From Trichomonas tenax (lineage: Eukaryota > Parabasalia > Trichomonadida > Trichomonadidae), in NCBI GenBank assembly GCA_023091735.1, contig JALKBU010000564.1, forward strand, positions 1 through 33,237: a stretch of DNA of 33,237 bases, given 5' to 3'. The position numbers were made by a program, and so were the translations under genes. The notes beneath the pieces were generated by a model that saw only the letters and a list, made by a program, of their open reading frames with translations, made no database searches and had not been told where the DNA came from. Positions 1 through 8,974 of the stretch are shown here, in pieces (the stretch's first letter is position 1; each line of letters starts with the position of its first letter).

Positions 1-1019
1 CTTATACCACTGGATAGACAACTATCAATATGTACATGAAAGTACTTTCAAATCGAAAAAATATTGATCAGATAAAAAGTTATGAAGGTCGCGGGACTAC
101 ACCGCAGAAGGAAAAATACTGCCGATTAATGAGACGTACAGCTTTAGTTTAGACTGTACTTAAAGTGTATTGACTCCATTTTTGGGATTTAGCGACCAAA
201 ATTGGTGAATTTAGAATGTCATACATATGTGCGATTTATACAGATGCCTTTAGTTACCTGACCAAACGGTTAGAGGCACTTTTTGAATTGATTTTTTGAC
301 ACTTATCGTCTGTATATGACTGAAATTGTGTTAGAAATGATATATTAAATTTTTAAAATTGAAATGATTTGTAAAGTTTAGATTTATTTTGAATTTTGCC
401 TTCCATTTTTGGTTATATTCTTGGTCAATCAAGCTTAAGCTATTCAAGTGCACTCACAGCCGGACAGAACTGTCTTCTAATAATACATTTTAACTCATAA
501 TATTAAATAAGAAAATATCGATATTTTTAAATATCATTTTAAATACTACTGACACATCACTGAATGGAATACAATGATACGTATATACCATCTGCTGTCT
601 TTTTGTTGATTTAATTTGTAATTTGTTGCTAAATTGTAAATTGTGGATCAACATAGGCGACAATAGTAATATCCAACCGGATAGTATGTATTCCTATCGT
701 CACTAAAGCATATTGATCATACTGGCAATGTTGTCTGTGGACACTCGAAGTCAATACACCTCTATAATCAAATTGAGGAAATTATCATGCGAATAAATAT
801 GATTTTGACAGTATAAATAACATTTAAACTTGTTAAAAATGAATAACATAACTGTTTTGTTAATCAAAAACAATGAAATAAAATCGAAAAATCCAAAATC
901 CTGGCATATGACAGTTTTAATTTGGCAGAATTATTTTTTATGTTCCTAAACATCCAAAACAAGAAAACACAAAATTAAACCAGAAAAAAAAATAATATGG
1001 CCATATTTATTTTTTAAAA
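1..1019. other. AT-rich non-coding left flank
   Basis: I found no open frame with protein-like composition, no tRNA-like fold and no long repeat here. The stretch around 85-115 is slightly more GC-rich but not recognisable. The last 100 bases are A/T-rich leader and probable promoter of the eIF4E-like gene. No exact TCA-Y-W-W initiator is seen there; the nearest match is a CCATATTT box about 18 bases before the ATG. Confidence 0.5.
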
Positions 1020-1586
1020 ATGTCCCATCAATTAGCAAATCCATGGTCAATCTATTCATTCACAAACGAAGAAAACGAGCAGGACTACTTGAAAATGATC
1101 AAGCTTCTCGCAAAAGTCAATACAGTCGAAGAATTTTGGCAAGTTTATTCACATCTTCAACCGATTTCGAATCTTGCAGTTAAGAATGGCATCCATATTT
1201 TCAAGAATGATTCGCGTGCTATGAGAGAAGATCCAGAAAACATCAATGGCGGTTCATTTTTACTTCGTATCACACGCCAGAGCCAAGTTTTGGGTCCTTC
1301 TCTTTGGGAAAAAATGGTCCTCTGCCTCATCGGTGGACAACTTCCAGCAGATGTTATTGGAATAACAATCTCTCCACGTCCGAAAGTTTATAATGTTTCA
1401 ATTTGGCATCAGACAGCAGAGAACCAGGACCAGATTTCTGCTCTCTGCCAGGAATTAGTTCGTATAATCAATATTCCATCCAACTTTAAGATCGACCATC
1501 AATTGAATAAAGATATTGTTGGCGAAAATAAGGTCCTTGTAGTCTATCATGTTAAAGAAGATCATACAATTGAGATCAAGAAATAA
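1020..1586 (+). CDS. Divergent eIF4E-family cap-binding protein
   Basis: The 188-residue protein is a translation initiation factor 4E homologue, which in the cytosol would bind the mRNA 5' cap and recruit eIF4G. Family landmarks are NPWSIYSF near residue 7, NTVEEFWQVYSHLQP (34-48, with W40 equal to human W73 of the eIF4G/4E-BP site), LLCLIG-like VLCLIGGQ (100-107), PRPK (119-122, human R157/K159 region) and VSIW (126-129, human W166). By my alignment the cap-sandwich residues are altered: human W56 corresponds to Y23 and human W102 to R69, while the neighbouring acidic E103 is kept as E70. The protein is shorter at the N terminus than human eIF4E (217 aa). The ATG lies in an A-rich leader, and the stop TAAA may double as poly(A) signal. 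The family call is firm; canonical m7G binding is uncertain. Confidence 0.88.
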   Translation: MSHQLANPWSIYSFTNEENEQDYLKMIKLLAKVNTVEEFWQVYSHLQPISNLAVKNGIHIFKNDSRAMREDPENINGGSFLLRITRQSQVLGPSLWEKMVLCLIGGQLPADVIGITISPRPKVYNVSIWHQTAENQDQISALCQELVRIINIPSNFKIDHQLNKDIVGENKVLVVYHVKEDHTIEIKK

Positions 1587-1889
1587 ATATTAAATATTAC
1601 ATAGTAATTTTAAGTACTTTTCATATCTGAATATTTCGTTATAAATCATTTCATACAGAAATAACACTACAACGCGATAATTCGATTACTTTTTTATATC
1701 TTGCCCATTATAACTTGGCTTAAAATCGAATATTATATTCTGACTAAGATAAATAATTAAATTATCCAATTCTAATCATTATAATTTATTTAACTCTGAG
1801 CTACATATCTCAAACGCATACATGATTGTCTATCATTTTTGTTAATAAAAAATTTTCTATATTTTAACTACAACTACATAAATAATTTA
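1587..1889. other. Convergent intergenic spacer
   Basis: This AT-rich spacer lies between the 3' ends of the eIF4E-like gene and the minus-strand DHHC-like gene. I see no coding potential beyond chance frames. Confidence 0.5.
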
Positions 1890-2654
1890 TTAATCGTCAT
1901 CAAATGGTTCTGGGAGCCACTCAAAACCATGCATCGAAGAGTTTTTCGGAATATAAAATCTGAAAAATCCTGTTTCAAATACTTGAGCTACATTTTCTTC
2001 AACACCGAGATCGTAAGCATCTTTTGGTATATGGCACTGCTTTTCAGAGAAAGATAAGTTCTTTCTAACATATTCCAATTGATCATACCAAAATATGTAG
2101 AAAAGTAGTGCTAGAGTGATATGCGCTAGCAAAAAGAAGACTCCTAGTAATAGAGGTACTGTTCCAACAATAGTTGTCATAATTTGAATTATTGAGCAAT
2201 TTATCATATCGATTTCACACCATTTGAGAAGTACTATAAATGGACGAAGATTCTTAAGAGCAATGCAAATTCCGAATATTCCAAGATGTGTGTGATGACG
2301 AACGAAGCATTGGTCACATCTACGACAATGATATGATCTTGGTGGCTGTGGTAAATTGCAGTACTTACATTTCGTTAATTTTTTCTCTTCTTTGGCAGAT
2401 AATCCCCCTTTTGAAGATGGAATATCTAATGCTGCGAATAATGATCCAGGATCAGTGTAAAACATATTAACAAAGCTCCAGCATTCCATAGCAATCGGTA
2501 TTATCGTCATAATTAAATATAAGAAATAGAATTTTCCTCCTGCTGTATAATGCGCCCTTAATGACGCTACTATAAGAAAGTGTGCAAAAATCTGAAGAAT
2601 AAAGAAAGTAAATGGCGCCAAAGTACGCTTTAATTGCGTTGACTTTTTCACCAT
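1890..2654 (-). CDS. DHHC-family membrane protein lacking the catalytic cysteine (HTHL)
   Basis: The protein resembles zinc-finger DHHC protein S-acyltransferases. It has four predicted membrane spans (roughly residues 13-33, 42-65, 150-170 and 172-190), a DPG motif after span 2 (TDPGS), and the cysteine-rich domain between spans 2 and 3. The domain aligns without gaps: C-x2-C-x9-HC-x2-C-x2-C-x4-[DHHC]-x5-C (about 96-130). The tetrapeptide that should read DHHC reads HTHL (121-124), so the acyl-accepting Cys is Leu. All other Cys/His zinc ligands outside that tetrapeptide are kept. An open frame reaches a GTG at 2678, but the first ATG is at 2654, giving 254 residues, which I take as the start. 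The stop TAATAAAT carries a UAAA signal. In known family members loss of this Cys abolishes transfer, so this is probably a pseudoenzyme or scaffold. Confidence 0.85.
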   Translation of the reverse strand: MVKKSTQLKRTLAPFTFFILQIFAHFLIVASLRAHYTAGGKFYFLYLIMTIIPIAMECWSFVNMFYTDPGSLFAALDIPSSKGGLSAKEEKKLTKCKYCNLPQPPRSYHCRRCDQCFVRHHTHLGIFGICIALKNLRPFIVLLKWCEIDMINCSIIQIMTTIVGTVPLLLGVFFLLAHITLALLFYIFWYDQLEYVRKNLSFSEKQCHIPKDAYDLGVEENVAQVFETGFFRFYIPKNSSMHGFEWLPEPFDDD

Positions 2655-2929
2655 TTTAGATTTCCTATTATTTGTCACATTTAACCTTATTATTGGTATA
2701 ACCTTATTTATATAAGCTTTAATTTATGTCTTGCAATCGAACTATGATATGTATGGAACTATGCAATCAATTCTATCACAGAATTGTTCCCATTGGATGA
2801 GAAAAATAATTTGGTCAGAATAAAATATTGGATTAAATATCGTAAAAATCAATCCAAAGTTGGTATATAGACTGTTTAATTCTAAATTTAAATGAAATTT
2901 AACATAGATGCGATTATAATTTCAAGATC

Positions 2930-3187
2930 TTACTCGATGTACATCTTGTGGATCTTTGCCTGGCGGTGAATTGCTTCAACATCGGAATTGAGGATCTTAA
3001 GGAACTCGTCGAACTTCTTCTGGTCCTTGATGGATGTTCCCTCAGTGTACATATTCTCCCCCCAGCGCTTGTAGTGCTCCTGGATGTTCTTGTCTGGGAA
3101 TTCGAGTGCAATCTTCTGGATTGTGCCCTTTAAAGCGGCCATGACTGATTCGTTAGCGAATGAACGTATGAAGAGAGATGATAACAT
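2930..3187 (-). CDS. Small putative hydrogenosomal protein
   Basis: The 85-residue protein starts with MLSSLFIRSFAN, which matches the short presequences of trichomonad hydrogenosomal matrix proteins (MLSS..F.R.F type, cleavage expected just after the R-x-F). The mature part of about 73 residues is charged and helical (KDQKKFDEFLKILNSDVEAI region), with no Cys pairs, membrane span or LYR triplet that I can see. I do not recognise the family; small import, assembly or respiratory-type accessory subunits of comparable length exist in mitochondria-related organelles, but nothing decides between them. A TCATTTT initiator lies 10-16 bases upstream of the ATG. The third codon positions are noticeably G/C-rich, as in well-expressed trichomonad genes. 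Targeting is inferred from the presequence only. Confidence 0.75.
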   Translation of the reverse strand: MLSSLFIRSFANESVMAALKGTIQKIALEFPDKNIQEHYKRWGENMYTEGTSIKDQKKFDEFLKILNSDVEAIHRQAKIHKMYIE

Positions 3188-3196
3188 CTTTATAAA

Positions 3197-3203
3197 AAAA
3201 TGA
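3197..3203 (-). promoter_or_regulatory. Initiator-like box (TCATTTT)
   Basis: On the minus strand TCATTTT precedes the ATG of the small hydrogenosomal gene. It fits the trichomonad initiator consensus TCA(+1)-Y-W-W and would give a leader of about 14 nt. Confidence 0.6.
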
Positions 3204-3693
3204 ATTTTTTTGTTAATTTTTTTTAGAAAATCAAGATTTAGACATTTAATAGGGTGTAGATAAATACTGCAATGACAATTTTCTTAGTTGTCCAGTGAAA
3301 AAAAATTTTCCTGTTTTTGTTCAGTGAGATTTTGTGTTCATTGTGATATGCTCGTTGTGTGCTTTCTAGATTTTGTTACTAAAAGAGGTATTGTTCATAA
3401 TCTCTTGAATTTGGTTATTTTTGATTTTATGATGCATACAGATTTAATATCACCACTATAATATACCGTTAAAGTGTTGGCCTATTTTTCCCAATATTTC
3501 CCAAATTTGGGAAACAAACTTAAAAGTAACAATATTTTACATGTCATATTCTCAAATTTTGATAACTTTATTTGTCAATTATTATCGATTTTTTACATTT
3601 CATATTTATATTTTGATAACTTTATGTGTCAAAAATGTTGTTCTTTACATGGCATTTTTGGGTGTTTACTTGACAGAAAAACCAAAAAATATA
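3204..3693. other. Divergent promoter region with a tandem repeat
   Basis: This non-coding stretch lies between the divergently transcribed hydrogenosomal and NAA20 genes. Its right half contains two imperfect tandem copies of a block of roughly 55 bases, followed by a third copy of the TTTACATG element (see next entry). The left half is plain AT-rich DNA. Confidence 0.55.
3536..3654 (+). repeat. Three TTTACATG-type elements, 52-56 bp apart
   Basis: TTTACATGTCA (3536-3546), TTTACATTTCA (3592-3602) and TTTACATGGCA (3644-3654) follow each other. The first two are each followed by TTTTGATAACTTTAT-TGTCAA at the same distance, so the block is a degenerate tandem duplication. The third copy ends 39 bases before the NAA20 ATG. 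The element recurs across the window. Confidence 0.65.
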
Positions 3694-4233
3694 ATGGTAA
3701 GTCTCCAGCCATTTAAATTCGAAGATTTATGGGAAGTTAATAGAATCAACATTGATCCTTGGACAGAGACATTCAGTACATCGTTTTATTTGTACTACAT
3801 GAATAAAGCACCATCAATGAACTGGATGATTTCGAATAATTCCAATGAGAAAGTTGGCTATATCATTGGTTCAACAAAACGCCACGAACAGAACGTTAGA
3901 GCACATGTTATTGCTGTTACGGTCGCTGAAGATGCAAGAAGACTTGGTTTGGCAACAACATTAATGAAATTCGTAGAAACAACGTGTGAAAGTCTATACA
4001 AGGGCCTCTGTGTTGGCCTTTATGTCAGACCTACAAACTATCACGCACATGAACTGTATAAGAAGATGGGCTACATTTTGTATCGAGTTATCACAGGCTA
4101 TTACACGCAGATTGGGGAAGATGGATGGGATATGCGAAAATCCCTTAAATGGGATACCGAGAAAACCTTCATGATACCTTTAGTACATCCTGTTTCTAGT
4201 GAAGAAGCAGAATCTGATGACGACGATGATTGA
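3694..4233 (+). CDS. NAA20: N-terminal acetyltransferase B catalytic subunit (NAA20)
   Basis: The 179-residue protein matches the catalytic subunit of NatB, the ribosome-associated GNAT enzyme that acetylates N termini beginning Met-Asp/Glu/Asn/Gln. Recognisable features are the opening VSLQPFKFEDLWEVNRINIDPWTE, the phrase FYLYYMNKAPS, the acetyl-CoA-binding RRLGLA following VTVAEDA (Q/RxxGxA motif), LYVRPTNYHAHELYKKMGY, VITGYY, DMRKSL and DTEKTF-IPL near the C terminus, and an acidic tail. The frame is open upstream to 3541, but that extension is hydrophobic, low-complexity and covers the TTTACATG repeats, and homology begins exactly at the Met at 3694. I therefore use 3694. The protein would need the auxiliary subunit NAA25, which is not in the window. 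Confidence 0.93.
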   Translation: MVSLQPFKFEDLWEVNRINIDPWTETFSTSFYLYYMNKAPSMNWMISNNSNEKVGYIIGSTKRHEQNVRAHVIAVTVAEDARRLGLATTLMKFVETTCESLYKGLCVGLYVRPTNYHAHELYKKMGYILYRVITGYYTQIGEDGWDMRKSLKWDTEKTFMIPLVHPVSSEEAESDDDDD

Positions 4234-4677
4234 GCTATAAAATAAATGAATAATGTATGTAGTCAACAAAAAATAATATTATTGAAAATTCAATTATTTT
4301 TAATACTTAAGCCAATAGACTTTCCATTGGCTTTTCTCTTTATTCATTTAAGATTGTTATTGAATTTGATGGAATTAAATTTTCAAATTTATATTCTATA
4401 CGAAACATGTTTTTGTAACTTAAAATAGTTTCTATATGTATTTCTAAATCATTTGCATTACAAATAATGGTAAAATATTTAAAAATGAAGGAATATTAAT
4501 GAAATTCGATCCTAAAAGTATATTTTTTCCCCTTTGTGTCAAAGTCTTTTTTTAATGTCAAGTAATAAGAAGTGCTACAAATGAAAGGAAATAAAGAAAG
4601 GTTTTAAAACATGGGTTGATTTATTGGTATTTATAAAGAAATATTTAATTTCAGAAAAATAAATAAAGCTATCATAT
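4234..4677. other. Convergent intergenic spacer
   Basis: The 3' ends of NAA20 and the SAPS-like gene face each other here. The ATAAAATAAA run just after the NAA20 stop can serve as UAAA poly(A) signal. The rest shows only chance frames. Confidence 0.5.
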
Positions 4678-5988
4678 TTAGTGGCCGCTGGTGAGGAAAC
4701 GAAGGAGTGTCATGATCTGCTCAGGTGTAAGGCTAGTTAAACCATCATCAGACACTGCTGTTTGTTCTGGAACATCACCACCATATTTAGCTTCGAATAT
4801 ATTGTTAAGATTCTCGAGGATTCCCTTGGCTGTATCTGAGAGAGCTTCAAGTGGCTCCTTCTGTTCATCCTTCTCGAGCTCCGAAACGAGCTTCCAAATC
4901 AAAGCACGAGTAACTACGGCTGTACTATCATCACAAATAGCTATATTACCAAACTCCAAGATCTTCTTGATAACAGGGACGGAAATCTCCTTGAATTCCT
5001 TGAGGCCAAGGCAGAAATCTTTGATTGCAATATGGGCAAATGTGTACTGTGGGAACTTCTGAATGATAGAAATGAGCTTATCTTCAACATGGACCTCCTG
5101 TAATGTGGCACGAACGTCCTCACGCTTAAGGGCGAGCTGCTTGAGTATATTGATAGCGATAACCTGTTGTGGGCAAGCGTTTTCGATATCAAGGAATCCA
5201 ATGATATCCTTAACTGCTGGTGTGAGAAGAGGAATTGTAGCATCTGTTAAAACGTCGGAGATTGCCTGCCACTTGTTCTCCTGGATGCGTGGATCAACAG
5301 TTGCAAAGTCAACAAGGAGCTTTGTAATGACTGCTTCCTTTTCAACTTCTGGCTTCATGATTGGCGTCTTAGACATCAAGGAAATAAGCTTATAGATATT
5401 AGAAACGCGGCCCTCTGCGAGTGGATCCTGAGAGTCAGCAAGTGACTTAAGGTAATCAAGGAGCTTATCGAGGAAATCTGAAGACTTCATCTGATTCTGT
5501 ACTTCATCGAGGTTTAATTCTTGTGAAACTAAGCAGGATTCGAAGATACCGAATACAGCGCGAAGATGGATGTATGGGAAGAATTTTTCGACGTAGCTGA
5601 CATCTTTGAATAATAATGAAGGCTTCTTTAAGGCAATGAGCTCTGTAATGTGTGCGAACCTGTTAATGTAGACCTCATCTGGATTCTCGTTGAAGACTTC
5701 CTTAGAAGCGTCGTCGAGCGTGCTCGGTGTATTCGAGATAGTGATAAGGAGCGAGTCATTATCATTTCCGAATAATTGGTATGCGCGGAGAGCATTTGGA
5801 TCGTTGCTCAGTGCGCATTCCAAAACCTGGACGGCACGATCGTTAATGAATTTAACTAACGCGTTGTAATTTTGTCTGAAAGCACGAATGCAGCTATCTT
5901 CTGAGAGAATTGCTTGAAGGGACGGGTTTGGCTCATCAAGAAGGTTAACAAGTTTCGGTGGTGCTGGTGGAGGTCCAAAGCCAAACAT
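4678..5988 (-). CDS. SAPS-like (SIT4/PP6-associated) helical-repeat protein
   Basis: The 436-residue protein is almost entirely alpha-helical with HEAT/ARM-like character and no membrane span. Its N-terminal region (PKLVNLLDEPNPSLQAILSEDSCIRAFRQNYNALVKFI) resembles the start of SAPS-domain proteins, where a ..LLD.ED..L.E....N..L..FL pattern is typical. These proteins are regulatory subunits of PP6/SIT4-type Ser/Thr phosphatases in cytosol and nucleus. The segment around residues 120-160 (a conserved helical stretch FPYIHLRAVFGIFESCL) also fits the fold. The first residues MFGFGPPPAPP are Gly/Pro-rich. The gene is shorter than animal PP6R (about 800-900 aa), lacking a long C-terminal tail. The ATG is preceded by an A-rich leader without clear initiator; the stop TAAA supplies UAAA. 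A generic armadillo-type scaffold is the alternative. Confidence 0.55.
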   Translation of the reverse strand: MFGFGPPPAPPKLVNLLDEPNPSLQAILSEDSCIRAFRQNYNALVKFINDRAVQVLECALSNDPNALRAYQLFGNDNDSLLITISNTPSTLDDASKEVFNENPDEVYINRFAHITELIALKKPSLLFKDVSYVEKFFPYIHLRAVFGIFESCLVSQELNLDEVQNQMKSSDFLDKLLDYLKSLADSQDPLAEGRVSNIYKLISLMSKTPIMKPEVEKEAVITKLLVDFATVDPRIQENKWQAISDVLTDATIPLLTPAVKDIIGFLDIENACPQQVIAINILKQLALKREDVRATLQEVHVEDKLISIIQKFPQYTFAHIAIKDFCLGLKEFKEISVPVIKKILEFGNIAICDDSTAVVTRALIWKLVSELEKDEQKEPLEALSDTAKGILENLNNIFEAKYGGDVPEQTAVSDDGLTSLTPEQIMTLLRFLTSGH

Positions 5989-6835
5989 TATTTTTTCCTA
6001 TCGTCCTAGTTTTGAATTCATTTGGTAAACTATGTGATATGAAAATTTATTTATTTTAAAAATTGGTTGCATTTTTTTGGTGTTTTTAACATCCATATGC
6101 ATCGCTAATCTTGATTTATATGAAGTTAGGCTAAAAGCAAATAGGCCTAAATAAAAAGTGACATTGCATAATAAATTACACAATATTTTTTATCTTACAT
6201 GAGATGTATCGAGTTTACAAAAATTATGCTTTCAAGCTGTTCAACTCAAGTTATACACATATTAATTCCATGACAACATATATTTTGATTTTCAGGCCTC
6301 TATCGCAATATAAGTTTTCCGCTTTCAGAGAATTTTTTTAGAATTTTGATTACTGATTTTCATAATATTGTTCTATTCCCATATTCTCAGCCACAGTGTA
6401 ACTTACATATGTGGTATGTGACATTGTCACTGAGAATATTGTAATACAGCAGCTACTTTTTTGTTGTTTTAGAGCTCGATTGTGTGTGTGTTCTCCAAAA
6501 GGTAAGCTTATTAAGTCTAATTTATTATCCAAATATCATTGAAAAGGGCGGGTTTCTTAGCCAACTCATCGAACTCATTGATGCATTGAAGAAAATGGGA
6601 AGGAAGCACGTCTTTTTCAATGATATTTGGTTTTGAAATATATAGAGTATGAAACGAATGTCTGTGCTCTGTTTTAGCAATATGGCCTACATGCAATTTG
6701 TAGCATTGCATGAATATGAACTAGCGTAAAAAAAAACCAACAAAGGGGAATTCAAAAAGCTGGTGTTACTTAACAAAGTTGCAAATCTAACACGTAAAGT
6801 GGAAAAATTAAAAATAATAAGGGGCGGAAAAACTA
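5989..6835. other. Non-coding spacer
   Basis: This region is AT-rich with only short chance frames. One feature stands out: a GTGAC-ATT-GTCAC palindrome near 6417-6429, embedded in a region with modest composition change. I see no gene. Confidence 0.4.
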
Positions 6836-7145
6836 TTATGAGGATTGAGCGCATAGTGCAGTGGGATTGAGGCTACCTATGCTCATAAAAGATGCGCGTA
6901 TGATTTGCGCGCGATGCATTTTTTTCCTTTTGAAAACATGGATCTTTTTAATGCTTTTGTACGGAAATACTGGAAGGGCGGGTGTAAGACCGAGGCGCTT
7001 GCGAAGCGCCGAGCTATTGAGAGATACAACTGTGAATGCGCCGCAGAGAATGGCCTGGAGAATTAGCGATTGCCTTTGCAACAACTTTTTTGGCGTAGCG
7101 TAGCGAAGCCAATGATCGTCATCAATTGCAGAGCAATTCGTAAAA
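6836..7145. repeat. GC-richer, hairpin-dense island, likely dispersed element
   Basis: Base composition rises abruptly relative to both flanks. Several tight stem-loops occur in a row: GCGCG-TATGATTTG-CGCGC near 6895, GGCGCTT-GCG-AAGCGCC near 6990, GGC-GTAGCGTAGCGAA-GCC near 7091, and AATTGC-AGA-GCAATT near 7124. Both strands carry medium open frames, which is expected from the composition and is not evidence for a gene. I infer a non-autonomous repeat or a decayed structured element rather than a protein gene. A blast of this interval against the host genome would show copy number. Confidence 0.4.
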
Positions 7146-7186
7146 TAATTGGGAAAAGATGGCAAAAACACGTCAAAATTTCAAAA

Positions 7187-7197
7187 TTTACATGTCA
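7187..7197 (+). repeat. TTTACATGTCA element
   Basis: One exact copy of the recurrent 11-base element, in the promoter-side spacer about 250 bases upstream of the cysteine-rich membrane protein gene. Confidence 0.5.
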
Positions 7198-7448
7198 GAT
7201 TCACACTTTTGTTACGGACTCTTCCCAATTCCATCAAAACTCGTTATTTTCTCTGAATCTTTTTTATTGGAATTGAAATTTCATTAACATGAGATCATTT
7301 GCAGTCCCAACAACTCTCAAATATTTCTAGAGAGATGAAATTGAATGATGCAACTGAATTGACAGGCTCGGATGCACATTTTTTGAGGGCCGTTTCGACT
7401 TTTTGTGTTGGGTAGTCAAAATCAGCTTTTTTACAAAACAAAATCAAA

Positions 7449-8774
7449 ATGCTTTCATTGTTATTCATTGCCTCATCATGTTTAAGCTGCAATGATATCC
7501 ATGATATATCTCCCAGTTTTGCGGACCAATCAATCATATTCTATCCGCGACAAAATAAAACAATTTGCTTGATTTATGATTCAAATATTTCGAAAATTGA
7601 ATCATTTGAAGAATTAGTTCTTCAAATCGACTTTGGTCTCATTAATCAATCTAAAATCGATGTTTATACTAAAACGGAAATCAAAATAAATGAAATTGTT
7701 CAGTCATCTCAATATATTGACATTGATGCGAAAAATTCATCCGGAATAGTTGTCATTACGCCAAACGTCACTAGTTACAACGAACATCGGATAACTTACC
7801 GACTCAAGGTATTTTCAAATTCGGCAAAATTACCTAAAATCAAAAAGAATTCAAATCGCTTCGCACAATCACAACCAAATGATGATGACAAGAAAAGTAA
7901 CTCTACTGCCAAAGCCCTGGGCATATTCTTTGGAATTTATTTCAGCATTTACTTGTTGGATATCTTTCTACTTCTTGTTTTCGGGTGCAAGCATCCGAAC
8001 CGCGCAATTCGTTCGGGACTTTATTGCCATTGCTTTTACGATTCTTGTCCAGGATATTGGGAAGAGTCTTACAAATATTATTACGTCAAGCGAAATGGAG
8101 ACCCACAGCATGGTTTTCCTATGCCAGAAATATGCTGCAGCAACTGTTGCTGTGAATTGATGGATTGCTGCGAATGCTTCCCTGAAAGCTGCTGCTGCGG
8201 CTATCATCAATTTAGCCGTGGATGCTGTGCAGAAAATTGCAGTGGCTGCGATGGGTGCGATTGCACGATAATTTTAGTACCATTGGCTGGCATCATTAAA
8301 TGGGCACTTATGCCATTATGGCTCTCATGTGCTGTTTGTTGCACAGCGCATGATGCATATTCTTCATCAGAAGAAAGTTTCGAAGAAAAGCTCATAGAAA
8401 AATCCAAAAAACTCAAAGCGGAGGGTTATAAGAAATCATATGCAACAAAGGTAACCTTGGTACTCGAAAACAAGGATGCCAACAAACAAGACGAAGATAA
8501 GTCAAAGAAAGAAGTCAAGGAAGAAGCATATATACCACCCCCACAACAACAAGGCTATCCTCCGAATTATTATGCACAACCATATGGTCAGAATGGAGTT
8601 CCTCCACCTGGCTATGCTCAACCACAGTACTACCAACAAGGGCCTTACCAATATCCACCAGGTGCCCAAAACTATCAATATCCAGTTCCAACCAATCAAT
8701 CACCACCTCCTGGGTACCCATATCCAGGACCACAGCAAGTTCCTCCAAACTATCAAGCGCCTCCACCTAAATAA
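7449..8774 (+). CDS. Cysteine-rich membrane protein with Pro/Gln/Tyr-rich tail
   Basis: The 441-residue protein has a clear signal peptide (MLSLLFIASSCLSC), a Ser/Ile/Asn-rich presumed luminal or extracellular region to about residue 150, and a membrane span at about 155-180 (ALGIFFGIYFSIYLLDIFLL). A striking cysteine cluster follows (about 190-280, more than 25 Cys, including CCSNCCCE and CCCG), then a second hydrophobic stretch (about 275-300, IILVPLAGIIKWALMPLWL), a charged helix with YKKSYATKVTLVLE, and a Pro-rich tail of PPPGY/PPNYQ-type repeats from about 355. The tail resembles annexin- and rhodopsin-type PPPGY repeats by composition only. I do not recognise the family; a surface or endomembrane metal-binding or palmitoylated protein is possible. 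A truncated decayed paralogue lies 200 bases downstream. The stop TAAA offers a UAAA signal. Confidence 0.85.
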   Translation: MLSLLFIASSCLSCNDIHDISPSFADQSIIFYPRQNKTICLIYDSNISKIESFEELVLQIDFGLINQSKIDVYTKTEIKINEIVQSSQYIDIDAKNSSGIVVITPNVTSYNEHRITYRLKVFSNSAKLPKIKKNSNRFAQSQPNDDDKKSNSTAKALGIFFGIYFSIYLLDIFLLLVFGCKHPNRAIRSGLYCHCFYDSCPGYWEESYKYYYVKRNGDPQHGFPMPEICCSNCCCELMDCCECFPESCCCGYHQFSRGCCAENCSGCDGCDCTIILVPLAGIIKWALMPLWLSCAVCCTAHDAYSSSEESFEEKLIEKSKKLKAEGYKKSYATKVTLVLENKDANKQDEDKSKKEVKEEAYIPPPQQQGYPPNYYAQPYGQNGVPPPGYAQPQYYQQGPYQYPPGAQNYQYPVPTNQSPPPGYPYPGPQQVPPNYQAPPPK

Positions 8775-8974
8775 ACGGAATACCTAAGCTTTATAGCTCT
8801 GATCAAACTTTGTGGGAAGCGTTTATTTTGAGAACTTTTATTATGTCAGAGCGGACCTTTAAAGAATAAATTATCATTTTGAATTGAAAATTAATTACAA
8901 CTACTTCTAGCGAGCTTCTAGTTACTTGCATGTTCATAAAAGTTGGGATTTCAGAAAAATTACAAGTCAATATC

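Noticed and set aside
2914..3133. Overlapping 60-65 codon ORFs on both strands around the hydrogenosomal gene
   Set aside because: They are out-of-frame shadows of the 85-residue protein.
3541..3693. N-terminal extension of NAA20 from an upstream in-frame ATG
   Set aside because: The 51 extra residues are encoded by the tandem TTTACATG repeats and are hydrophobic low-complexity; family homology starts exactly at 3694.
3697..3702. GTAAGT right after the NAA20 start as a 5' splice site
   Set aside because: The frame runs on with full homology, and I saw no ACTAACACACAG-type branch/3' site in the window.
6836..7171. 111-codon minus-strand ORF in the hairpin island
   Set aside because: The plus strand is also open and the sequence is hairpin-rich; stop depletion follows from composition.
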